Assembly (NCBI GenBank): GCA_013698395.1
Contig: JACCUZ010000227.1
Coordinates: 1 to 19,582 of the forward strand
Direction: 5' to 3'
DNA: 19,582 nucleotides
Origin: Sporichthyaceae bacterium
GTDB lineage: Bacteria; Actinomycetota; Actinomycetes; JACCUZ01
Part shown: positions 14,513 to 19,582 of the stretch, piece after piece
How positions within the stretch are numbered: position 1 is the first letter of the stretch
Layout: every line of letters starts with the position of its first letter
Translations under genes and position numbers: made by a program
Notes under the pieces: model-generated
Seen by the model: only the letters and a program-made list of their open reading frames with translations
Databases searched by the model: none
Told to the model about the DNA's origin: nothing

Positions 14513-14533
14513 TCCGGACGAATGGACTCCGGA
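14513..14533 (+). terminator. Weak hairpin after the thiolase gene
   Basis: TCCGGA (14513-14518) and TCCGGA (14528-14533) are self-complementary hexamers able to form a 6-bp stem with a 9-nt loop shortly after the thiolase stop. No T-run. The rest of the interval to 14734 holds a 12-nt direct repeat, GGTCAGCGCGCG (14694-14705 and 14716-14727), and no convincing gene. Confidence 0.3.
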
Positions 14534-14734
14534 TGCTTCCATGCGGCGTGGGCGGCCGGCCGGGTCCGGGGGCTCGGGGGCCAACCAGCGCATCTGGTGC
14601 GGAGACACAACCGGGGAGCAAGTGACCGCTGTGGCACCGACCGCCGTCCCAGCAGCCACTGGTGCCCCGAATGTGTCCGGGAGTCAGCGGGCAGGTCAGC
14701 GCGCGGGGGCGCGAGGGTCAGCGCGCGCGGCCCC

Positions 14735-15208
14735 TCACAGGCGTCGGCGTACGTCGGCAAGGAGCCGGGTCGCGCCGGCCACGACATCGGCCGCGGTGGG
14801 GCCGGGCGTGGCTCGCTCACCTGTGTCGGCCGCAACCTGGGTGTCCGGACGCACCTGCTCCATCGCCGCCAGCACGTCGTGCCCGGTGACGGCCACCTGG
14901 TCCCCGACTGCAAAGTCGCCCAGTTCGGGCAGGCGACGCAGATCCGGTGCGGTGCCGGCCGCCGCCGCCTCCAGCACCAGCGCGGTGTCTGCCAGCACCT
15001 GGGCTACGACCCGGCCGGCCTGGGCGCGGGAGTCGTAACCCTGCCCTGCCCCCGTGGGAGACACCGGCGCCGCGGGCGCCGCCAGCTGGGCCTGGGACAG
15101 GTGTCGGAGCCGTTCGGAGACCCGGCGGACGTCGGCCGCGAGCGCCTCAGCGAGCGCGGTCCAGCCGGTCTGGTCCACAGCGGGGCAGGCTAACCGCACA
15201 GTGGTCAC
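14735..15208 (-). CDS. Uncharacterised protein, 157 aa
   Basis: The best coding frame in this interval by codon use (G/C third positions) and by protein texture. It has two helical halves separated by a Pro/Ala/Gly linker (PAAPVSPTGAGQ); the first contains WTALAEALAADVRRVSERLRHLSQAQL, the second contains RLPELGDFAVGDQVAVTGHDVLAAM. No signal peptide or membrane segment and only one Cys. GTG 15208 is a tentative start, with no SD; a second in-frame GTG lies at 15199. Residue 6 is encoded by a rare TTA codon (15191-15193). I do not recognise the family and assign no function. Confidence 0.6.
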   Translation of the reverse strand: MTTVRLACPAVDQTGWTALAEALAADVRRVSERLRHLSQAQLAAPAAPVSPTGAGQGYDSRAQAGRVVAQVLADTALVLEAAAAGTAPDLRRLPELGDFAVGDQVAVTGHDVLAAMEQVRPDTQVAADTGERATPGPTAADVVAGATRLLADVRRRL

Positions 15209-15302
15209 CCGCTGGGCGTAATCGGGCTATGGGGTTGTGAACCCGCGATGGGTAAGGCAGTCTCGGGCGCATGGACCACTGACTCGGCTCTGGAGGCGCC
15301 CG

Positions 15303-15533
15303 ATGTCCTTGCACCACTCCGAAGCAACGCACCAACAGCTTCTCGACCGGGTGCCGAAGGCCACCGGTCGGGATCTCCCCGAGTGGTTCAAGGCTCTCGA
15401 GGCCGGCCCAGGCCTCCTCCGGTTCGACGAGCGGGTGAACTGGCTCAGGGACGCCCACGGGCTGTCGCACGGTCACGCCACAGCCATCGTGCACGAGCAC
15501 GACCTGCGTCGCGGCGCACGCCGGCACAGCTGA
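15303..15533 (+). CDS. DUF4287-domain protein, 76 aa
   Basis: A small soluble protein matching the DUF4287 pattern: a short helix with TGRDLPEWFKAL, then RVNWLRDAHGLSHGHATAIVHEH, where the 'WL...GLxHGHAxAIVH' stretch is characteristic. Function is unknown. ATG 15303 has a strong SD, GGAGG (15292-15296), 6 nt upstream; the longer open frame from 15237 has no such site. The PPOX gene follows after 16 nt, so the two are probably cotranscribed. Confidence 0.85.
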   Translation: MSLHHSEATHQQLLDRVPKATGRDLPEWFKALEAGPGLLRFDERVNWLRDAHGLSHGHATAIVHEHDLRRGARRHS

Positions 15534-15549
15534 CCAGCACGCAGCCGGC

Positions 15550-15960
15550 ATGACTCCCGCCGAGGCGCAGGACTTCCTGCGTTCCCACCACCATGCCGTG
15601 CTGGCCACCTTCCGCTCCGACGGGCGCCCCCAGCTCTCGCCGGTCGGCGCCGTGGTCGACGCCGAGGGCCGCGTCGTGATCTCCACGCGCGAGACGGCCA
15701 TCAAGGCGCGCAACCTGCGCCGCGACCCCAGGGTCTCGCTGTGCGTCCTCAGCGACGGTTTCTACGGAGACTGGGCCCAGGTGGAGGGGACAGCCGAGAT
15801 CGTCTCGCTCCCCGAGGCGATGGAGCTGCTCGTGGACTACTACCGCGCGGCCGCGGGTGAGCACCCGGACTGGGACGACTACCGAGCAGCGATGGTGCGG
15901 GAGAAGCGCTGTGTCGTCCGCTTCTCGATCGAACGCGCCGGCCCGACCGTCGCCGGTTAG
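15550..15960 (+). CDS. PPOX-class flavin/F420-binding split-barrel protein, 136 aa
   Basis: A split beta-barrel protein of the pyridoxamine-5'-phosphate-oxidase-like superfamily, close in pattern to mycobacterial Rv1155-type F420-binding proteins. Shared stretches are HAVLATFRSDGRPQLSPV, ARNLRRDPRVSLCV, WAQVEGTAEI and GEHPDWDDYRAAMV. Such proteins bind F420 or FMN and may reduce small molecules; substrate is unknown. If it uses F420 the organism should make F420, which fits actinobacteria. Its TAG stop overlaps the stop of the convergent Bax-inhibitor-like gene by four bases (15957-15960). Confidence 0.88.
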   Translation: MTPAEAQDFLRSHHHAVLATFRSDGRPQLSPVGAVVDAEGRVVISTRETAIKARNLRRDPRVSLCVLSDGFYGDWAQVEGTAEIVSLPEAMELLVDYYRAAAGEHPDWDDYRAAMVREKRCVVRFSIERAGPTVAG

Positions 15961-16751
15961 TCGTCGCCCCGCAGAATCGCGATCAGCCGGAGCATCTCGA
16001 TGTAGAGCCACACCAGCGTCACGATCAGGCCGAACGCCGCAAGCCACGAGTAGCGCTCGGGCAGCCCGTTGCGGACCCCCTGCTCGGCGAAGTCGAAGTC
16101 CAGGATCAGCATCGCCGCGGCGAGGCCGACGGCGAAGAGGCCGATGAGCATCCCGAACCCGCCCTCGCGCAGTCCCCACGGCCCGCCGACCCCGAACATG
16201 ACCAGGCCCATGTTGACCAGGCTGAAGACCAGGTAGCCGCCCATGGCGATGAGCACGGTGCGCTGGAACTTCGGGGTCACCCGGACCCGGCCGCTCTTGT
16301 AGGCGAACAGGGCCACCGAGAACACGGCCAGGGTGCCGAGCACGGCCTGCACGACGACGCCGTTCCACTGGCTCTCGAAGAAGCGGCTGATGCCACCGAC
16401 GAACAGGCCCTCCGCGCCGGCGTAGGCCATCACGAGGGCAGCGTTGGTCGACTGCTTGAAGGAGATGACCAGGCTGAGGACGAAGCCGACCAGCAGCCCG
16501 CCGAACGTGAGCAGAGGGCTGGCGAGCAGGTAGTTCAGGACCGCGAGCGGCAGCAGGACGGCGAACAGGATGCCGGTCTTGACGACAACGTCGTCCATCG
16601 TCATCCGACCGGTCTGCAGTCCCGTCGCCGTCGGCGCGGTGTACATCTCCTCCAGGGTGGAGGCGGAGGCGGTGGGTACCTCGTTGAATGTGGCGTAGCC
16701 GCGGCGCGAGAACGCGTCGCTGCGGTTGAACACCGGGTTACGGCTCTGCAT
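15957..16751 (-). CDS. Bax inhibitor-1 / YccA family membrane protein, 264 aa
   Basis: An integral membrane protein of the Bax inhibitor-1-like family. A hydrophilic N-terminal stretch of about 55 residues (MQSRNPVFNRSDAFSRRGY) precedes seven hydrophobic segments. The last carries the acidic pattern LDFDFAEQGVRNGLPERYSWLAAFGL, with Asp and Glu in the positions linked to the proton/calcium-leak site in bacterial relatives. The first residues match the actinobacterial form of the family. ATG 16751 is set by GGAGGG (16757-16762) 5 nt upstream. Physiological role in bacteria is not established; ion leak or stress tolerance is proposed for the family. Confidence 0.9.
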   Translation of the reverse strand: MQSRNPVFNRSDAFSRRGYATFNEVPTASASTLEEMYTAPTATGLQTGRMTMDDVVVKTGILFAVLLPLAVLNYLLASPLLTFGGLLVGFVLSLVISFKQSTNAALVMAYAGAEGLFVGGISRFFESQWNGVVVQAVLGTLAVFSVALFAYKSGRVRVTPKFQRTVLIAMGGYLVFSLVNMGLVMFGVGGPWGLREGGFGMLIGLFAVGLAAAMLILDFDFAEQGVRNGLPERYSWLAAFGLIVTLVWLYIEMLRLIAILRGDD

Positions 16752-16835
16752 GGCTTCCCTCCGTGGGCGTCGGGTCGACGCGGGTACGGTAACTCGTCAA
16801 GAGTAACGACATAGGAGAGTGCGGCGTTCCCCGCG

Positions 16836-16911
16836 TGCCCCCGGTGGGAGTCGAACCCACATGTGACCCCGCTTTTAAGGCGAGCGCCTCGGCCGATTGG
16901 GCTACAGGGGC
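16836..16911 (-). tRNA. tRNA, anticodon UAA (Leu), short variable region
   Basis: Read on the minus strand, a cloverleaf folds: acceptor GCCCCTG with CGGGGGC (one T-G wobble) and discriminator A; T8 A9; a 3-bp D-stem GCC/GGC with GG in the loop; anticodon stem CTCGC/GCGGG with loop CTTAAAA, hence anticodon UAA; a 7-nt variable region GTCACAT; and T-arm GTGGG-TTCGACT-CCCAC. CCA is not encoded. UAA assigns leucine (codon UUA), but ordinary bacterial tRNA-Leu has a long variable arm of more than ten bases, so this is an atypical tRNA. It lies alone between the Bax inhibitor-like gene and def. Confidence 0.85.
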
Positions 16912-16953
16912 CTGCTTCGGGCACTGCCGAGCGTACCGCCCGGCGGTGGTGCG

Positions 16954-17484
16954 CTACCGGTACACCTGCCTGGCATGCAGAGCGTGTGCGCCGGCGACCC
17001 GGTCCAGGAAGAGCAGGCCGTCGAGGTGGTCGATCTCGTGCTGGAAGGCCCGCGACTCGAACGCGTCGGTCTCCACCAGCACCGACTCGCCGGTGCCGGG
17101 TACCTCGCCGCGTACGACAACTCGGGTGGCACGCTTGACGTCGCCGGTCAGGTCAGGCACCGACAGGCACCCCTCCCTGCCCTTCTCCCACCGTGTCGCG
17201 GACTCAATGACGGGGTTAGCCAGCACCATCGGCCCATGGCAGGTGCGGGTCCGGGGGTGACCGGTGACGTCGAGGGAGAAGACCCGCCACGGGACGCCCA
17301 GCTGGGTGGCGGCGAGGCCGACACAGCCCGGTGACCCGAGTTGCGTGGCGAGCAGGTCTGCGGCCAGCGCCAGGACGTCGGGTTCTAACGGGTCGACCTC
17401 CCTGGCCCGGCCCGACAGGCCAGCGGCGGGCGCGCGCAGCACCGGTCTTACAGCGCCTTGCGGGAGCTCGGGCAGGAGGGTCAC
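16954..17484 (-). CDS. def: Peptide deformylase, 176 aa
   Basis: Removes the formyl group from the N-terminal methionine of new proteins. All three metal-enzyme motifs are present: GCVGLAATQLGV (53-64; canonical GxGLAAxQ, with Thr where Pro is common), EGCLS with metal ligand Cys106, and QHEIDHLDG with His149, Glu150 and His153. The GTG start overlaps the stop of the upstream ACT gene by 4 nt (17481-17484), implying translational coupling. Leu33 is a TTA codon (17386-17388). A second deformylase elsewhere in the genome is likely, as actinobacteria often carry more than one; this could be the secondary copy. Confidence 0.92.
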   Translation of the reverse strand: MTLLPELPQGAVRPVLRAPAAGLSGRAREVDPLEPDVLALAADLLATQLGSPGCVGLAATQLGVPWRVFSLDVTGHPRTRTCHGPMVLANPVIESATRWEKGREGCLSVPDLTGDVKRATRVVVRGEVPGTGESVLVETDAFESRAFQHEIDHLDGLLFLDRVAGAHALHARQVYR

Positions 17485-17999
17485 AGCACATCGGTGTCGA
17501 CCGGTCGCAGCGAGACGTCGACGCCGAGCCGGGCAGCGGCCTGGGCCAGCGCGCTTGAGACCTCCTCGACGTCGGTGCCGGCCGGCAGGTCCACCTCGGC
17601 GAGCAGCACGTAGAGGTCCTGGCGAAGCCGGGTCGAGAGATCGGTGATGTTTCCGCCCGCTGCTGCTACGACACCGGTCACCGCCGAGACGATGCCGGGC
17701 CGGTCCGCTCCGTGCACGGCGAGCAGGTACGCCGACCCGAGGGGACCGGCGGTCGGTTCCTCGGGCACTTCCCGGACCGAGACGACCAGTGAGCCGTCCT
17801 CGGTCAGCGGCCGGAGGGCCTCGGCCGTGGTGTTGGCGTCTCCCGGCACCTGGGCGACGAGGACCATCGCGAAGTGGCCGCGAAGGAGCGTCATCGTGGA
17901 GTCCTCGAGGTTGGCACCGGTCGCGGCGAGCAGCTGTGTGGTCCTCGCGACGATGCCCGGCCGGTCATGGCCGAGGACGGTCACCGCGACCAGCCTCAT
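17481..17999 (-). CDS. Double-ACT-domain (GcvR-like) protein, 172 aa
   Basis: Two ACT domains in tandem, each beginning with the ligand-site motif: VTVLGHDRPGIVART (about 7-20) and LAVHGADRPGIVSAV (about 93-107). There is no other domain, as in GcvR-type proteins that sense amino acids such as glycine and act by contacting a regulator. ATG 17999 is chosen because AGGTGA lies 5 nt upstream and the first beta-strand starts at residue 2; a longer frame would intrude into the NADH dehydrogenase gene. It starts 5 nt after that gene's stop and overlaps def. Ligand and partner are unknown. Confidence 0.85.
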   Translation of the reverse strand: MRLVAVTVLGHDRPGIVARTTQLLAATGANLEDSTMTLLRGHFAMVLVAQVPGDANTTAEALRPLTEDGSLVVSVREVPEEPTAGPLGSAYLLAVHGADRPGIVSAVTGVVAAAGGNITDLSTRLRQDLYVLLAEVDLPAGTDVEEVSSALAQAAARLGVDVSLRPVDTDVL

Positions 18000-18004
18000 C
18001 CCAG

Positions 18005-19333
18005 TCACCTGGTGGCCTGGCTGAACGCGTCGCGGGGGGCCTGCAGCGACCCGAGCGCGACGACGTCTCGGCGGAAGAACAGGGCGAGCGTCCAGTCCAG
18101 TATCACGCGCATCTTCCGGTTGAACGTCGGTACGCGGCTGACGTGGTAGCTGCGATGCATGAACCATGCCGGCCAGCCGCGCAGCTTGACGCCGTATACC
18201 TGCGCGACACCCTTGTGCAGGCCCAGGGACGCCACCGAGCCGACGTGCTTGTGCGCATATGCCACCGGTTCCCGGCCGTTGAGCACCAGCGCGATGTTGT
18301 CGCCGAGCCGCTTGGCCTGACGTACGGCGTGCTGGGCGCTCGGACTGGTCGTCGCGCCGGGGCCGGCTGTGAGGTCAGGGACGGCTGCGCAGTCACCCGC
18401 TGCCCAGGCGCCCTCCACGCCTTCGACACGTAGGTCGGCACGGCACCTGACGCGGCCACTGTCATCAAGCGGCAGGTCGGTGCGGGCCAGCACCGGATTG
18501 GCCTTGACCCCCGCGGTCCACACGATTGTCTCCGCCTCGAACTCCTCGCCGTCGGAGAGCACCACGTGGCCGCCGACACAGGACTCGAGCCGGGTGTTGA
18601 GGCGGACGTCGATGCGCCGCTTGCGCAGCTCCTCGACGGTGTAGTGGCCGAGGTCCTCACCCACTTCGGGAAGGATGCGCCCAGTCGCCTCCACCAGGAC
18701 GAACCGGATGTCGCCCTTGGACAGCTCGGGGTAGTACCTGGTGGCGTAGGTCGCCATGTCTTCCAGCTCGGCCAGCGCCTCGATGCCGGCGTAGCCGCCA
18801 CCGACGAAGACGAACGTCAGCAGAGCGCTGCGTGCCGCGTGGTCGGTGATCGTCGTCGCGATGTCGAGCTTGTCCAGCACCTGGTTGCGCAAGGTGATGG
18901 CCTCCTCGACCTGCTTGAAGCCGATGCCCTGCTCCGCGAGCCCGGGTATCGGCAGGGTGCGCGCGACCGAACCGGGTGCGAGCACGAGAACCTCGTAGGT
19001 CAGGTCGTACGCCTCGCCCCGGGTCGGCGCGATCCGGGCGACCTGCCGCGCGTGATCGACCGAGTCGATGCGGCCGGTGAGGATCTCGCACTTGTCCAGG
19101 ACCCGCCGCAACGGCACCACAACGTGGCGTGGCTCCACGCTGCCCGCTGCCGCCTCCGGCAAGAAGGGCTGGTAGGTCATGTAGGAGCGCGGATCGACGA
19201 CGATGATCTCGACCCGTTTCGATCTCAACTCGGCCGCGAGCCGCTTCTGCAGGCGCATGGCGGTGTACAACCCGACGTAGCCGCCGCCCACGATCAGGAT
19301 CCGAGTGCGTGACGGCGAGCCGGCGACGGTCAT
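18005..19333 (-). CDS. Type II NADH dehydrogenase-like FAD oxidoreductase (NDH-2), 442 aa
   Basis: A single-subunit, non-proton-pumping dehydrogenase that probably passes electrons from NADH to the quinone pool. The FAD-binding ILIVGGGYVGLYTA is at 13-26 and the NADH-binding FVFVGGGYAGIEALAEL near 175-190. GAWAAGDCAAVPD binds FAD, and SAQHAVRQAKRLGDNI follows. The C-terminal segment RKMRVILDWTLALFFRRDVV is amphipathic and likely the membrane-docking helix. The closest memory match is to the mycobacterial Rv1812c/Ndh family; which one is not resolved. No SD; TACGCT lies 6 nt before the ATG. It lies 15 nt after the uracil-DNA glycosylase gene. Confidence 0.88.
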   Translation of the reverse strand: MTVAGSPSRTRILIVGGGYVGLYTAMRLQKRLAAELRSKRVEIIVVDPRSYMTYQPFLPEAAAGSVEPRHVVVPLRRVLDKCEILTGRIDSVDHARQVARIAPTRGEAYDLTYEVLVLAPGSVARTLPIPGLAEQGIGFKQVEEAITLRNQVLDKLDIATTITDHAARSALLTFVFVGGGYAGIEALAELEDMATYATRYYPELSKGDIRFVLVEATGRILPEVGEDLGHYTVEELRKRRIDVRLNTRLESCVGGHVVLSDGEEFEAETIVWTAGVKANPVLARTDLPLDDSGRVRCRADLRVEGVEGAWAAGDCAAVPDLTAGPGATTSPSAQHAVRQAKRLGDNIALVLNGREPVAYAHKHVGSVASLGLHKGVAQVYGVKLRGWPAWFMHRSYHVSRVPTFNRKMRVILDWTLALFFRRDVVALGSLQAPRDAFSQATR

Positions 19334-19339
19334 GGCCAG

Positions 19340-19345
19340 AGCGTA
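19340..19345 (-). promoter_or_regulatory. -10-like box TACGCT of the NDH-2 gene
   Basis: TACGCT on the minus strand is followed by six bases and the NDH-2 ATG. It falls in the 15-nt gap after the glycosylase stop, so an internal leaderless promoter may add to readthrough. Confidence 0.3.
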
Positions 19346-19348
19346 GGG

Positions 19349-19582
19349 CTAGGGGATTGCGTGCCCGGCGGCGCGACCGAGCACGGAGTCGAGCATCGGC
19401 TCGGTCAACCGGCCGGTAAAGGTGTTCTGTTGGCTGGGGTGGAACGAGCCCAGCACGAGCAGGCCACCGACCGGTGTCTCGACCCCATGGCCGAATCGAG
19501 GACGCGGCCGCGGGACCGGCAGCTCCAGCCTGCGCAGGGTCGCGAAAAGGGACTGCCAGGCGAACGCGCCCAGCGCCACAGC
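19349..19582 (-). CDS. Uracil-DNA glycosylase, type 5 (C-terminal part, gene runs off the window)
   Basis: The last 77 residues of a DNA repair enzyme that excises uracil and deaminated purines. The tail LLVLGSFHPSQQNTFTGRL, followed by TEPMLDSVL, carries the HPS..N motif region of the uracil-DNA glycosylase superfamily; the SQQNTxTGRLT pattern is that of the UdgB (family 5) group. The catalytic N-terminal motif lies outside the window. It is followed after 15 nt by the NDH-2 gene. Confidence 0.75.
   Translation of the reverse strand, partial: AVALGAFAWQSLFATLRRLELPVPRPRPRFGHGVETPVGGLLVLGSFHPSQQNTFTGRLTEPMLDSVLGRAAGHAIP

Noticed and set aside
14410..14913. Minus-strand frame antisense to the thiolase end
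   Set aside because: Compositionally a shadow of the thiolase and of the 157-aa gene; Arg/Pro/Ser-rich without domain texture.
16836..16911. Reading the tRNA as Lys because of its AAAA-containing loop
   Set aside because: With the 5-bp anticodon stem CTCGC/GCGGG the loop is CTTAAAA and T33 fixes positions 34-36 as TAA. No shifted stem gives a Lys anticodon.

Overview
The window is a chromosomal segment from a high-GC actinobacterium. G and C dominate every third codon position, GTG starts are frequent, and several genes lack a Shine-Dalgarno (SD) sequence but carry a TANNNT box 6-8 nt before the start codon, the pattern of actinobacterial leaderless transcripts. The gene content agrees: an Rv1155-like PPOX/F420-type protein, an actinobacterial cyclase-NTPase-TPR protein, a type-5 uracil-DNA glycosylase, and a gene set (fadA-type thiolase, exported SGNH hydrolase, cbs, metB) that I recall lying together in Mycobacterium tuberculosis (Rv1074c-Rv1079). 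Genus cannot be fixed from the sequence. No insertion sequence, integrase or CRISPR array was seen.

Layout. 1-461: the 3' end of an unidentified gene, then a structured leader-like region with an 11-codon ORF, a hairpin followed by TTT, and a long GC-rich inverted repeat. 462-1682: MFS transporter. 1761-5357: a 1198-aa protein with zinc ribbons, class III nucleotidyl cyclase, NTPase and a helical-repeat tail. 5382-6518 (-): cystathionine gamma-synthase/lyase, divergent from an amidinotransferase/DDAH-like gene (6578-7399) and msrA (7448-8140). 8251-10682 (-): a three-gene set reading, in transcription order, a 77-aa protein made almost wholly of four-residue D-G-G-A repeats, a JmjC 2-oxoglutarate oxygenase, and a thioredoxin-like [2Fe-2S] ferredoxin (Suc/Fer family). 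10784-12154 (-): cystathionine beta-synthase. 12239-14507 (+): SGNH hydrolase and thiolase. 14735-15208 (-): unknown protein. 15303-15960 (+): DUF4287 protein and PPOX-fold protein. 15957-16751 (-): Bax inhibitor-1 family membrane protein. 16836-16911 (-): tRNA with anticodon UAA. 16954-19582 (-): a compact run uracil-DNA glycosylase > type II NADH dehydrogenase > double-ACT protein > peptide deformylase, with tiny gaps or 4-nt overlaps.

How the genes may work together. cbs and metB together suggest transsulfuration between homocysteine and cysteine, with msrA (methionine repair) close by. The set at 8251-10682 interrupts that sulfur group and is the best candidate for an undescribed system. 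A tetrad-repeat peptide with a strong SD sits upstream of an oxygenase gene, separated from it by a 14-bp hairpin, and the oxygenase gene overlaps the ferredoxin gene by ATGA. This is the layout expected of a modified-peptide (RiPP-like) or protein-hydroxylation locus in which the repeat Asp (or Gly/Ala) residues are the substrate. That assignment is inference: these JmjC proteins are related to ribosomal oxygenases, and the substrate is not shown by sequence.
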